A stretch of 64,000 nt of DNA, from assembly GCA_030035585.1 (NCBI GenBank), contig CM057462.1:100399234-100463233 (forward strand), written 5' to 3'. Below, piece after piece: positions 34,774 to 46,605 of the stretch (within the stretch, counting starts at the first letter, position 1; each line of letters begins with the position of its first letter). The notes under the pieces were generated by a model. The model had not been told where the DNA came from. It saw nothing but the letters and a program-made list of their open reading frames with translations, and searched no databases. Origin of the DNA: Dugong dugon (taxonomy: Eukaryota; Chordata; Mammalia; Sirenia; Dugongidae). A program made the position numbers and the translations under genes.

Positions 34774-36248
34774 GAACTCATGAAAAGGTTTAAACACAGA
34801 AGAAAACATTCTTTGATGGTTACGAGGGGAGGGAAGGAGGGAGAGGTGTATTCACTAACTAGATAGTAGACAAGAATTATATTAGGTGAAGGGAAAGACA
34901 GCATACAGGGGATGTCAGCACAGCTGGACTAAACCAAAGCTAAGAAGTTTCCTGAATACAATCAAACACTTCCAGGGACAGAGTAGCAGGGGCGGGGATC
35001 TGGGGATGATGCTTTCAGGGGACATCTAGGTCAATTGGCATAACAAAGTTTATTAGAAAATGTTCTGCATCCTACTTTGGTGAGTGGCATCTAGGGTCTT
35101 AAAAGCTTGCTAGCAGCCATCTAAGATGCATCAATTGGTCCCGACCCACCTGGAGTAAAAGAGAATGAAGGACACCGAGTCACAAGGAAAGTATTAGCCC
35201 AAGAGACAGAAACGGCCATATAAACCAGAGACTGCATTAGCTGGAGACCAGAAGAACTAGATGTGCCTGGCTACCACCAATGACTGCCCTGATGGGGAAC
35301 ACAACAGAGAGTCCCTGATGGAGCAGAGGAAGGGTGGGATGTATAACTCAAATTCTAGTAAAAAGACCAAACTTACTGGTCTGACTGAGACTGGAGGAAT
35401 CCCAGAAAGCATGGTCCTTGGACTCTCTGTCAACACAGACCTAAAATCATTCCTGAGGCCAGCTCTTCAGACAAAGATTAGACTGGACTATGGGACATAA
35501 AATGATACCTGTGAAGAGCATGCTTCTTAGCTCAAGTAGATTCATGAGACTAAATGGGCAGCTCCTATCTGAAGGTGAGATGAGAAGGTAGGGAGGGTCA
35601 GGAGCTGGTCGAATGGACATGGTAAATCAGGGGTGGAAAGGAGGAGTGTGCTGTCACAGTATAGGGAGAGCAGTTAGGGTCACATAACAGTGTATGTATA
35701 AATTTTTGTATGAGAAACTAACTTGAGTTATAAACTTACACTTAAAGTACAAGAATGTCATGGATTGAGCTGTGTCCCCCCAAAATATCAGTCAGCTTGG
35801 CTGGGTCATGATTCCCGGTATTGTATGATTGTGTTATCTGATGGGATTTCCTTATGTGTTGTAAATTCTATCACTGTGATAGGTTATACTGATGAGGTTT
35901 ACAAGATTAGTGTCTTAATGCAATCTCTTTTGAGATATAAAAGAGAGAAGTGAGCAGAGACACAGGGGAACTTCATACCACCAAGAAAGCAGTGCTGGGA
36001 GCAGAGCGCATCCTTTGGACCTGAGGTTCATGTGCAGAGAAGCTCCCAGACCAAAGGAAGATTGATGACACGGACCTTCCTCCAGAGCCGATGGAGAATT
36101 CCCCTGGAGCTGACGCCCTGAATTTGGACTTGTAGCCTACTGGACTGTGAGAGAATAAACTTCTCTTTGTTAAAACCATCCACTTGTGGTATTTCTGCTG
36201 GAGCAGCACTAGATAACTGAGACAAAGAATAAAAACAAACAACAACAA
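34774..36248 (+). repeat. L1 3' UTR (second subfamily type) with nested LTR
   Basis: The 3' UTR has a G-rich run at 34826-34852 and the block CTTAAAAGCTTGCTAGCAGC near 35097. It ends TAAACTTACACTTAAAGTAC and an A-rich tail after the LTR. It lacks the A/B modules of the 5-kb and 48-kb copies, and its end resembles those near 55.1 and 56.96 kb. Confidence 0.85.
35756..36224 (+). mobile_element. Solo LTR with 5-bp TSD
   Basis: TGTCATGG...TGAGACA, 469 bp, flanked by AAGAA at 35751-35755 and 36225-36229. It contains a TATAAAAG box (35936-35943), a GAGAATAAACTTC polyadenylation-like signal near 36150, and the start pattern GGATTGAGCTGTGTCCCCCC that recalls MaLR LTRs. It is the same family as 48997-49475. 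No proviral interior. Confidence 0.87.
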
Positions 36249-36252
36249 AAAA

Positions 36253-37612
36253 ATTTTAGAACTGCATAAGAATAGATATATAGACCAATACAATAGAATT
36301 GCGGTTCTAGGAATAAATTCATACATCTATGACCAATTGATTTTTAACAAGAGTGGCTACAGCATTCAAATGGGGAAAAATAGTCTCTTCAACAAATGAT
36401 TCTAGGACAAATGGATATCTCCACATGGGAGAATGAAGCTGAATCTTTGCTTCATACCATATGTAAAAATTAACTCAAAATAGACAAAAGACCTAAATAT
36501 GAGAGCTAAAACTATAAAACTTTTAGAGTAAAACATAGGGACAAATCCTCAGGGCCTTGATTTAGTGATGAGTTTTTAGATATGAGACCAAAAATATGAG
36601 CAACAAAAGAAAAAAATAGCTGAATTGGACTTCATCAAAATTAAAAACTTGTGTGCATCAAAGGACATTATCAAGAAAGTGAAAAGGGAATCTATAAAAC
36701 AGGAGAAAATATTTGCAAATCTTATATCTGATAATGACCTAATATCCAAAATATATAAAGAACTCTTACAACTCAACAACAAAAAGACAAACAACCCAAT
36801 TTAAAAATGGCAATGAACCTGGAAAAAAACCTTTTTTCCAAATAAAATGTAAAAATCAATTATAAGAAGATACTTAATATCATTAGTCATTAGGGAAATG
36901 CAAATCAAAACCATAATAAGATACCTCTTCACATCCAGTAGGATGGTTATTACTACAAAAATGAAATATAACAGTTGTTGACAAGGAGATGAAGAAATTG
37001 GAAGCCTTGTGTAATTGCTTGCGGGAATGTAAAATGGTCCTACCACTGTGGAAAACAGTTTGGCAGTTCCTCAAAAAGTTAAGCATAGAATTACTATATG
37101 ACCACTCCTAGGTATATACTCTAAACAATTGAAAATAGAGGTTAAAAAATACTTGTACACGAATGCTCATTGCAACACTATTTTCAGTTGTCAAAAAGTG
37201 GAAGCAATCCAAATGCCCATGAACAGAAGAATGGATAAATAAATGTGGTATACAACTAAGCATTATTCTGCATGCTATGACATGGATGAACCTTGAAAAC
37301 ATTATGCTGAGTGAAATAAGTCAGACACAAAATGACAAATACTGTATGATTTCATTCATATAAAATATTCCGAAGAGGTAAATCCATAGGGACAGAAAGT
37401 AGATTGGTGGCTGTGAGGTGCTGGAGGAGGAAAGAATTAGGTGTGAGTACTTAATGTGTATGTATTTTCTTTTGAAGTGATGAAAATGTTTTAAAACTTG
37501 ATATAGGTGGTGGTTGCATAATACTGTGAATGTACTAAATGCCACTGAATTGTGTATTCTAAAATGGCTAATTTCATATTAGGTGAATTTCCTTTCAATA
37601 AAAAAAGACAAG
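36253..37612 (+). mobile_element. Old L1M-type LINE, right part
   Basis: Continues the old L1 from 25202: GCATAAGAATAGATATATAG with following ACCAATACAATAGAATTG, and later the region coding [15 protein letters not shown] (about 36610-36665). The C-terminal coding and 3' UTR end with TGTGTATTCTAAAATGGC and an AATAAA-type tail near 37600. Many stops. Continuity across the 11-kb insert supports the nesting. Confidence 0.82.
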
Positions 37613-38963
37613 GGAAAAAAACTCAAACTTTTATGACCCCAAAATAGGAAAATTGAATTAGAAATTATGGATATAAAATATAGTAATTAAAACAAAAAAC
37701 AATAAGTTAAACTATAAACTTGGAAGATTAATGAATTGGGGGAAAAAAAAAAAAACTCTGAAAAATTCACCCAGAATGCATTTAAGAGAGAGAAAAATAT
37801 CAACCCATATGAAAGAAAAGTGGCATCGAGAAGTTTCAACATACAGAGGAAGAAGGGAGAGAGAATTACTGAGAATTGGAAAAAAAAAAAAAAAAAACAG
37901 AAATCCTCAGAATGGAATAACATAGCAAATCCCATTCAGGGTACATAATAATAATAATGAGATCAACTTTACAGTGATGATGATGATTATGATCTAGACA
38001 CATTATAGTTGAAACTATTGGACACCAAAGACAAAGAAAAAATCCAAAAATAGAGAAAGAAAGAGAGAGAGAGAATGAGCAGCCAAGCGATTTCCTACAA
38101 TAACAATCAGGCTGACAGTAATCTTAACAGAATAAGTATATGCAAGAAAATGGTTAATTAATAATCATATTTTCATTCTTCTCTTCCTCTTTACTGAAAG
38201 AATTCTGCTTTTGTTGGTTGTTGCAACGTGTCAGTTAAAAACATTTGATTATCTATATTTTCTTGGGGTGGGGCATTCGACTCATTTTGGCCAATGAGAT
38301 ACAAGAGGAAGTGGCTGGATTAGGTTATTGGAAAGCCTTTTACAAAGAACAGATTCTGCAGGCATTTGATTATTTTTCTTTTCTTCCTGCAGACTTGGGA
38401 GCTGATGTTTACAGCATATACCTAACCAATGATTAATATCCAGAATATTTAATGAACTGCAAATCAATTTTAATAAGAGATAATTATGTTTACAAAGCAA
38501 TATTCCTACTTTATCTCATTCGAGATTCCTCTAAGAATCTAAACTAGAAGAAATAATTCTTAGTCAGCCTCTTAAATCCAATTATTTAAAGTTTTTTTTT
38601 TTTTAAGCATCAGTTTATGTTAGTATCCAATTTTTAGAAACATTACCATTGGCAGTTTATCCTACTGCTTTGAATGTGGAAGCTGGGTATCTCTTCGTTC
38701 TGTGCAAATGTAAGAATGCTTATTTTAATTAAGGCAGATCCTTCCTGTCAGAAGATTTACGTGCTTGTATAAATATATTTTACATATGTTGTGATTAGCT
38801 TACTTAATTGTCTCCATCTTGGTAATGTTATCCTCCTGCCACTGGGTTTAATTATATTGCATTATGACAGGTAATTAAACAGGGAAAAATATCATTACAT
38901 CATTAGCTGGTTTTACCAGGCCTTGAAACCTTTTGCTAAGAGCTTTTGTATTTACTACAAGCT
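37613..38963. other. Unique DNA, candidate conserved non-coding region
   Basis: No repeat is recognised except short purine or T runs (38060-38076, 38591-38604). 38700-38930 contains several homeodomain-like TAATTA/TTAATTAA cores (about 38724, 38802, 38848, 38870). No coding frame with recognisable motifs. Confidence 0.4.
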
Positions 38964-39089
38964 ATCATCACTATGAAGAGCCCTGGTTGTGCAAAAGCTA
39001 AGTGCTCAACTGCTAACCAAAAGGTTGGCAGTTCAAACCCACTAGTGGTTCCTTGGGAGAAAAGGCCTGGTGATCAGCTCCGGAAAGAT

Positions 39090-39482
39090 GCTGCTGTGTG
39101 CGGTGGAATCAACTGCGACTCAAAGCGACCCTATGGGACAGAGGAGAACTGCCCTATAGGATTTCCTAGGGTATAATCTTTATAGAAGGAGCCCTGGTGG
39201 TGCAGTGATTAAGTGCTCCGCTGCTAACTGAAAGGATGGGGCTTTGAACCCACCAGCCACTCCTCGGGAGAAAGATGTGGCAGTCTGCTTCCGTGAAGAT
39301 CACAGCCTTGGAAACCCTATAAGGTTGCTATGAGTCAGAGTCGACTCCACGACAGGTTTGGTTTTGGTTTAATCTTTACAGGAGCAGATCCCCCAGGTCT
39401 TTTCTACCGAAGAGCTGCTGGGTGGGTTCCAACTGCCAACTTTCTGGTTAACAGGGAGCACTTAAGCATTGTGCCACCAGGG
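39090..39482 (-). mobile_element. AfroSINE B, minus strand, inside SINE A
   Basis: Plus-strand reading shows AATCAACTGCGACTCAAAGC at the left (the SINE's 3' part) and GTTAACAGGGAGCACTTAAG with GTGCCACCAG at the right (its tRNA-like head). It is split by SINE C. Confidence 0.85.
39185..39370 (+). mobile_element. AfroSINE C, inside SINE B
   Basis: Starts GAAGGAGCCCTGGTGGTGCA, contains ATGTGGCAGTCTGCTTCCGT and ends ACTCCACGACAGG. TSD AATCTTTA(T/C)A at 39175-39184 and 39371-39380. Confidence 0.9.
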
Positions 39483-39834
39483 CCCTATAGGGCAGTTCTA
39501 TTCTGTCATATGGGGTCGCTGTAAGTCGAAATCGACTTGACAGCACCTAACAACAGCATCATCACTACAATCAGTGCTCCTGGATTGTTTCAGGTCACTG
39601 AATTGTCAGGTATACATTTGCCAATTATAATAGGAGATTAAAGGCCACTGACGGGCATTGATTTGGGTGGACAAAGGCCTCCTATTTAGCCAGGTAGATA
39701 ATAACCATTTTGTAGCAGTCTCACAGTTAATTTTTTTCTGTTTGAATGTGGGTCAGTTAAAGATGTCATAGAATTCAGAAAAAAATATGTATAAATATCT
39801 CAGAGCTACATTATCATCAAGGTTAGAGCTTAGT

Positions 39835-39990
39835 TAGAGTTTCGGACTTCAGTGAGGAATCCTTTGTTCTTATCCTGGGTCAGTTAATTTCCTCTGTGAC
39901 CTTGGGCAAATCACTTAACCTCCCTTGGCGTGTTTTCGTCTCTGAAAGTGAGAATTGACTACTGGATGACTCTCAGCTCTTTCAACTGTA
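39835..39990 (+). repeat. MIR SINE, plus strand
   Basis: TGTGACCTTGGGCAAATCAC followed by TTAACCTCCC is the diagnostic MIR core; flanking parts are weaker. Confidence 0.75.
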
Positions 39991-42304
39991 ACTGTGTGTG
40001 AGTTGTTGACTAGATTGGCTATAGCGACCTCTGCTATGGCCTATGGCTCCTGAGTTTTCACTGTGTAACCAGAGTCGTGCATCTGAAATAGTTGGCCAGT
40101 AAGCCGGATCCATATTTTTTATTGCCTTTCCAGTTGGTTGCATTTAATTGTGCTGCCAATCTTCCACTTCTCAAATCACCTGATGGCAGGTCCTTGCTTT
40201 GTCCCCTTATCATTGCTGTATTTTCACCCCTGTGTAGTTAATTGTAGAGCAGAAAGCAGGGTTACTGAACAGGAACAAACCCCAGGGACTTGATTTTATA
40301 GCCTGTTTATACAAATGACCTGCTGTTTGGCAGAAGAAATCTGGGAAAGGCTGATCCTCTTATTGAAGTAAAAGAACATTATAACTAATAAAATACCAAG
40401 CAAAAGCAAAGGCAAAATAGAATGAAAACCTATTCATAAATTCTGGGCATCCAGGGAAACACCTGGCCAGTTCACCTGTCTGGTATCACACAGCCTGATG
40501 TCCAATATGTTAAATGGACCTAGTAAGACAGATTCACCTTACTGGCAAAGAAGATATATTCTGTTTTTCTGGTATTTTCTTTGCTATTAACTAATCGTGA
40601 ATTGTGAACACTTCATCTGAATTTACTGAACCTATTTATATCCTCCTTAAAATGACTGGGGTTGGATTAGTTGTCCTCAGAAGTTTTCGGCACTAACCAT
40701 TTGATACATTTTCATTCTGTGATACTTACATCATCAGAGTCTTGGGAGTGGATGACTTTTCATCCCTTCCTCTTGGTATAGGACCTCTACACAGGACCTC
40801 CCATCTTTGCCCATTCATGCTTTAACAGCAGACTGCTGGGCTTATTATCTTATATACTGATTTCTCCTTCTTGACCTTGGCATGCATTTACATAATATTT
40901 TCAGGTAAATTATCTTCAGTGGTAGATTCAGGGTCAGCTTTCTAATTGCTTGATTACTTTCCCAGTTCCAAACCTATGCAAATAAATTAGGAATGAATGA
41001 TGAACAATTTGGTGGTTTTGTCTGCCTCCTGGGAGCCCTAGCTCTGAAGTAAGATGGTTGGGTTTTGAGCACTTAAGATTGTCACACACATTAAAACACA
41101 GTTTTTGAGAGCATAAATTACACACCAGTATTTGGTTCGGACTTCTTTCCTTGCATCATTTTAAGAAATTATTGCACATTTCCTTTACCCTGCATATTCA
41201 AATAAGTGAATGACTGTGTTAGTGATGAGGTAGAGTATAAGTAGGCTCAGTGCTTCCCTAGAGCATCGTTCTTAGGTGCAGACTATGAAATCCTAACTTG
41301 TGTTAATACAAAGAGACAATACAAAGGCACACTTAATTGATAAATTCATTGTTATAATGAATTTATTAATTGAGGGCCAAATACTATCATCATGTAAAAT
41401 ATTTGCATGATGCCCGGTTGTTCAGGCATATATGTCAATTTAAGTACAAATGACTGAGCACTGTAGTTGTTTTGTTAAGTTATATCAATATATCTTAATG
41501 TATCCATTACAGAGAGATCTCAGGGAAAGACTATCGTTTTAACTACAGAAAACAGAAGGAGACAAAAGTCAGATGAGAATCGAGTACATCTTAATTTCAA
41601 CTCCCTTAACAGAAATTTACTATGATTTCAGTAAACTTCCCTTCCTTGTTTTTATAACATTCTTTCCAACTGAATTTTTTTCCATCTATTCTTTATCCTA
41701 TGTTTCATGGTTTGCATCCTACAAATAAATGGTGTATAAAGTGTTTTTTTTTTTGGAATTGACTCTATACAAATTCTCTAAGCATTATGTCATCTCTTGA
41801 GTGCTAAGAAGTTACTGTATATTCTTCAGGTTGTACTAGATAAAGCCTTCTTGCTCCTATGCCAGTTCGAAAACTCGAAGAATGAAGAATAGATTCTCAG
41901 AAGGGGGTTAATCAGCTGTGTCTCTTGACTTCAGTGAGGTAGATAGGCTCACTCCATAACATTAGTTGTCATCACCTTGCTCGCCCAAGCTCAAAGTGAC
42001 ACTGCCAGCAACTTGGGACTATGCACTTCTGAGGTGCAACTGAATTTCATTTTTTTACTCTTTTATTACAAAGATAATGAATATTATTTTAGTTTTATTG
42101 CTACCAATTTAAATGACAACATTCATACTTTAAATGACCCAGTGAGCGTGATCTACATCAAGGTTCTTGACTGAAAGCCTGAAGTTAAAAGCCTCCACAT
42201 TTTCTTGTCCTTCTGGGTACAGAACTTCAATTAAATATAGAGGAAATTTTAAGCCAGTGTGTTTGGTTCTCAGGTTCAGAAAGAAGAGAATAATAATGTT
42301 TGCC
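39991..42304. other. Longest repeat-poor stretch
   Basis: About 2.3 kb without a recognised repeat or gene. Scattered frames are short and lack motifs. Possible location of conserved non-coding DNA, unproven. Confidence 0.45.
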
Positions 42305-42316
42305 TAAGATTAGGTA

Positions 42317-42483
42317 GGAACCCTGGTGGCACAGTGGTTAAGAGCTACAGCTGCTAAGCAAAAGGTTAGCAGTTCAAATCCACCAGCCTCTCCTTGGAAA
42401 CCATATGGGGCAGTTCTACTCTGTCCTATATGCTGCTATGAGTCAGAATCAACTTGACAGCAATGAGTTTGGGTTTTTTGGTT
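42317..42483 (+). mobile_element. AfroSINE with 12-bp TSD
   Basis: Head GGAACCCTGGTGGCACAGTG, body TCTACTCTGTCCTATATG, end CAACTTGACAGCAATGAG. Perfect TSD TAAGATTAGGTA at 42305-42316 and 42484-42495. Confidence 0.95.
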
Positions 42484-42664
42484 TAAGATTAGGTAACTCT
42501 CAGACCCCCTGGGAAGTTGTATTGTACCCAAAGCCATTTTTTCATCATTTCATTCCACATTTCATACTTCCTGCATTCCACGCTCTGAATGTGAAGGTGG
42601 AAAAAGCATAGTGCTTCAGGGCATAGTTCATTCTGAGTATGTTCTGCAGTCTGATTATTTTGAT

Positions 42665-43090
42665 TTTGAATGAGTTCATTCATTCATTCAAAAGTGTTTA
42701 TTTTGCACTAAATTCATGCTAGGAACCAAGTGCTTGGGCTGTATCAGTGAAAAAAATACACAAAGATGTTTACCCCTACAAAGAGTACATTCTAGTGGGG
42801 AAAGATGGACAATAAATAATTAACATAATAAAAAGTAAATTTTATAGAGTACTAGGTGGTGATAAAAACGAGAGAAAAAAAAGGATAAGAGCATGGTAAG
42901 CAGAATCAGTGGTACAGCAATGAGGGGGTAGCTGAGGGGGGATGCATAGCTTGCAATGTTAAATAAGGTTGTCAGAGTAAGCCACGTTGAGAAGGTAGCA
43001 TTTGAGGAAAGAGTCGAAGGAGGTGAGAGTCAGGCATATGCATAATTGGAGGAAGAGTATTCAGGCAGACAGAAAGGCCAGACCAACCCC
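42665..43090 (-). repeat. L2 LINE 3' region, minus strand
   Basis: CATTCATTCATTCA, ACATTCTAGTGGGGAAAGAT, GGACAATAAATAATTAACAT and, later, CATTTGAGGAAAGAGTCGAA follow reverse-strand L2 order well. Confidence 0.82.
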
Positions 43091-43250
43091 ACTAAAAAAG
43101 AAGAATGCCTGCCACTCATGAGGGACAGCAAGCATAGTCACTGTGGCTACACTGAATTGATTCCCAGTATGAACTTGGGAATATCTTCTAATACTCAACC
43201 CAATCATTGTGGATAGAAAGACTGGGTGCATCTAGCCTACCATATGATAT
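43091..43250. other. Unique-looking DNA
   Basis: No gene or clear repeat seen. Confidence 0.4.
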
Positions 43251-43253
43251 GGA

Positions 43254-43376
43254 AAAGAAGGAGCCTTGCTGGTGAAAGTGTTAAGTACTTGATTGCTAAC
43301 TGAAAGCTTAGCAGTTTAAACCCACATGTGGTGGTTGCTGTGAGTCAAAAACCAACTTGAGGGCACCTAATGACAA
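43254..43376 (+). mobile_element. AfroSINE, internally deleted
   Basis: Head GGAGCCTTGCTGGTGAAAGT and end AACTTGAGGGCACCTAATGA are present, but the middle body is shortened. Confidence 0.82.
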
Positions 43377-43394
43377 CATGCTAGAAAAGGAGCC

Positions 43395-43615
43395 TATAAA
43401 TATTGAGTACCTAGTATTTGCTTGGCCCCTTATATGCTTTCTTATTTTATTTTTTACATTAATCTATGGAAATAGTTATTATAATCACCATTTTACAAAT
43501 TGGGATAATAACATATAAGTAGGTTATGTAATGAGACCAAGACAAAGCAATTAAGTAGTAGAGATGAGATGAGATTCCTTCAGAGCCTGGGCTCTTTTGG
43601 CTACACCATCTAACC
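43395..43615 (-). repeat. MIR-like SINE, minus strand
   Basis: TTATTATAATCACCATTTTA, CAAATTGGGATAATAACATA and the final CAGAGCCTGGGCTCTTTTGG resemble reverse-strand MIR. Confidence 0.6.
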
Positions 43616-44660
43616 TCACTGGCATTCATTCCTTTGAGATTCAGTTTCCAACCACGGCAGACAAAAAATATCTAACTATCATTGACACTCAGCTCCAAGG
43701 CTGGGAAGTTGGGTGAGGTTGGCCAACTGGGCCAGAAGTAACTGAGACTCCCACTTGTTTCCTCTCACTTGCTCATTTCCCAGCACTCCTTTCCCTGTTT
43801 ACAGGAAGAGAAGTTGTTGAAGGTGACCTAGGTATGCATCACAGGTATCAAGAGTTGCACACAACTATTTCAAACAACCCTCCAAAGAGAGCCATATGAC
43901 CAGTCTCTGTGTCCAAATTAGCGTCCCCTTCAGGGCACATTCCTGAGCTGTCATCTGATAGCACCTACCTCCTCCTCCTTGCCTGTAACTGCTAGGGCAA
44001 TTCTGGGAGCAGTCAGCTGGGGTGCCTAATAACACAACCCTTGACAGCAGCCCCCTCCAACAGCAACCAGTTGTCAGAAACTGCCTGTGATAATATTTTA
44101 TTTTAAGCCCCAGATGCAGCTCCTAACATGAACTGTGGGTGCTTGTGCTGGACACTTTCATTTCTGACAAATCTGAGATTTATAGTCCTTTCTTCTTTGA
44201 GGACATGCATAGTCTGTTTTTTGATAAGCTCTTATCTGTGCTTGAACCTCTTAATTATACTGGATAATGATAGTTTGCTACACATGCACAAGCACACACG
44301 CAAGTGCACGCAAATACACTACTCATTTATTCAATCACACTCTTATCTTGCTTCAGATACAATATGTAAAATGTCTTTATAAAATGTAATACAAGAAGAT
44401 TAAAGTTAAATCCACTGACTAAATTTTTGTGGTTTGGAGAGGAAAGCAATAGTAAGTATATTGGTGGGAAAGAATACAGAGAATTAACCTAGTGTTTTGG
44501 AGGGCATGGTGTAGACAAGATCCTAGACCCACATACTGACTTCCTAGCATGAGTTTGCGTTACTGCAGGAAGTAGATGAAAAAGCCTATAACCTGGGAAA
44601 ACACTGGGTCTCCTTGTAGTCAGTTTTACTACAGTGATACAAATGAAACACAGATCCAAC
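43616..44660. other. Unique-looking DNA
   Basis: Contains a loose CA-rich stretch at 44281-44325. No gene recognised. Confidence 0.45.
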
Positions 44661-44668
44661 TCTTATTA

Positions 44669-44832
44669 ACAACAAAAAAAAATTTCCATTGAGTCGATTC
44701 CAACTCATAGCAATCCTATAGAAAAGAGTAGAACTGCTCCATAGGGTTTCCAAGGAGCAGATGGTGGATTCAAACTGCAGACATTTTGGTTAGCAGCCAA
44801 ACGCTTAACCAGTGCACCACCAGGGCTTCACG
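44669..44832 (-). mobile_element. AfroSINE, minus strand
   Basis: Plus-strand reading TTGAGTCGATTCCAACTCA, GAACTGCTCCATAGGGTTTC and GTGCACCACCAGGGC. TSD-like TCT(T/C)ATTA at about 44661-44668 and 44833-44840. Confidence 0.92.
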
Positions 44833-44840
44833 TCTCATTA

Positions 44841-45007
44841 GGCTCTCAAAATAAATAGAATCTTGACTTCCACTTCCAACAGTACGGTAGACTAGAAATA
44901 CTGGGCAGCCCTCTCACTGAGGTACAACTAGACTGTGACTAATATGATATAAATATAGTTTTTAAATGTGTTTCTGGCTGACATGAAAGTAAGAAAAATC
45001 TCCAATG
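44841..45007. other. Unique-looking DNA
   Basis: No gene or clear repeat seen. Confidence 0.4.
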
Positions 45008-45096
45008 GCAAAAAAAAAAAAAAAAAAAAAGAGAAGAAGAAGTAGGAGAAGAAAGGAGAATGGAGGAAAAGGAAGAAGAGAAGGAAGAAGAAGAAT
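45008..45096 (+). repeat. Polypurine (A/GAA-rich) tract
   Basis: An A-run is followed by GAAGAAGAAG-type purines, with only a few pyrimidine breaks over about 90 bp. The antisense open frames here are low-complexity artefacts. Confidence 0.93.
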
Positions 45097-45654
45097 GAGC
45101 TGAAACTGGAGTAATGAACAATGAATGGTGAGCAAATGGGTTTACCTAGGATTGCCTGGCCACTGATACCAATAAGGCACCTTGACTGAGCCTTGACTCT
45201 GTTGCAAAGTGAAAAAGCATAACCTGAAACTTTCATATTAAGTCAAACTGGGCTAGGGTGGTTGTGTGGTTCATTAGTAACCCTGACACCAGGTAGAAGA
45301 AGATATAAATCATCTCCAGAGGAAAGCTTTCCCAATTTGCCAACTCAGGATTACTACAGATTAAGTTCCCTTTAATCTTCCTGAAAGGCTCTGTTTGAAA
45401 ACCACTGGCTCTTATGAATCATGATAAGGTATAACAAAAGGACCTGTCCTGGGGGGAGAAAAATGAACCCATCTGCTACTGAGCCAGTGAAATACCTGAA
45501 CTTTTAGAACCATACACATTATTGTGATTCAGATTCTGATGTCCATAATGATCAGAACAGCTAAATCAGCAGAAACTTTGATAAAATTCTGTCAAAACAT
45601 GTTGTCTTGTTGCGTCAGTCCTTACGTTAATAATAACAACAAATAATAATGTAA
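45097..45654. other. Unique-looking DNA
   Basis: No gene or clear repeat seen. Confidence 0.45.
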
Positions 45655-45865
45655 TAGTAATAATAGCAAATATTTAAAAAATGCTTACTTTGTACCAGGC
45701 ACTATCCTAAGCTTTTGTTAAGAGCAAATGTTGAATTATCATAGTGACACTCTGAGGTACATACTAATATTGTCTTCATTTCACAGGTAAGAAAACTGAG
45801 GTACAGGGGGGTTATTTCCTTGTTCAAGATCACATAAGTGGTAAGAGTTAAAATCTAGCACTGCG
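45655..45865 (-). repeat. MIR SINE, minus strand
   Basis: TTTGTACCAGGCACTATCCT, TTTCACAGGTAAGAAAACTG with AGGTACAG, and CAAGATCACATAAGTGGTAA are reverse-strand MIR in order. Confidence 0.82.
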
Positions 45866-46594
45866 GATCCATGCTAACTACCACTAGCACACAGGAAGAC
45901 CTAAGTAAATATTGTCTTTTATTTCCTTTCTCTTTGTCTACTTATTGAGCAATCTTGCCTGGGCTGAGAAAGGACAGAGATCACCTTAGTTTCCTCTCAA
46001 CATCTTCTAATTTCCGGAAACGTTCAGAACCCAGGCCCTTCCCAGACAGGCAATAGTGTTTGTACTTGACACTGTTGTTTGTTCCAGGGTCTGTTATGAT
46101 GTCACAGATGATACTTTTTGGGGGGCCTTAATGTGGCTTAATATGAGCGTTAATCAGATTTACCTGGAAATTAGAGCTTTTGTAAAATGTTATGAAGTAA
46201 GAAGCTTATCTGTCCTCTTACGTTGAACACTTGTGAGAATGGTTTCCATTATTTAGTAAATCCAGAGCGAGAGATTTATAATAAGTACAACTTTAAGTTA
46301 ATATGAACATTACTTCTACCATTTAAAAATCAAAACAACTTTGGGACAGGTTAGGACATGAAATCTCCAAAGTAATTAATTTCTTTTGAGTGTTATATAG
46401 GCTGAATAAAGTGAAATTAATGAATAGTTTTTCAAGTAAAATTAGTCTTTTTGCATTTTGCATTGCACAGAACTCTAATCCAAAGACTCTTACATTTGGG
46501 ACCAAATAGGAGTCTATCAAATTCCTAAAATGGATGCCCTCATGGTGCAAGCATAAAATAACGAATGGATTCTCTCAAGATATTTTATTCTATT
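45866..46594. other. Unique-looking DNA
   Basis: No gene or clear repeat seen. Confidence 0.45.
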
Positions 46595-46605
46595 AAAATA
46601 ATTGG

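Larger units (their letters stand above)
25203..36248 (+). mobile_element. Full-length L1 (about 7.6 kb) with nested RTE and LTR
   Basis: This L1 inserted into an older L1. The TSD is ATTTTAGA (25195-25202 and 36253-36260, extendable to 12 bp with one mismatch). It has a 5' UTR, ORF1, ORF2 and 3' UTR in order, and total length without nested elements is about 7.6 kb. Frameshifts and stops disable both ORFs. An RTE lies in the end of ORF2 (31731-34718) and a solo LTR in the last bases of the 3' UTR (35756-36224). Confidence 0.9.
38974..39557 (+). mobile_element. AfroSINE A, outer member of a three-deep SINE nest
   Basis: The head is at 38974-39089 (AGAGCCCTGGTTGTGCAAAA). The 3' part at 39483-39557 has TCTATTCTGTCATATGGGGT and the CACCTAACAACA end. 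TSD ATCATCACTA at 38964-38973 and 39558-39567. The middle is occupied by SINE B. Confidence 0.88.

Noticed and set aside
44928-45236. Minus-strand Phe/Ser-rich frame
   Set aside because: Translation of a polypurine tract.
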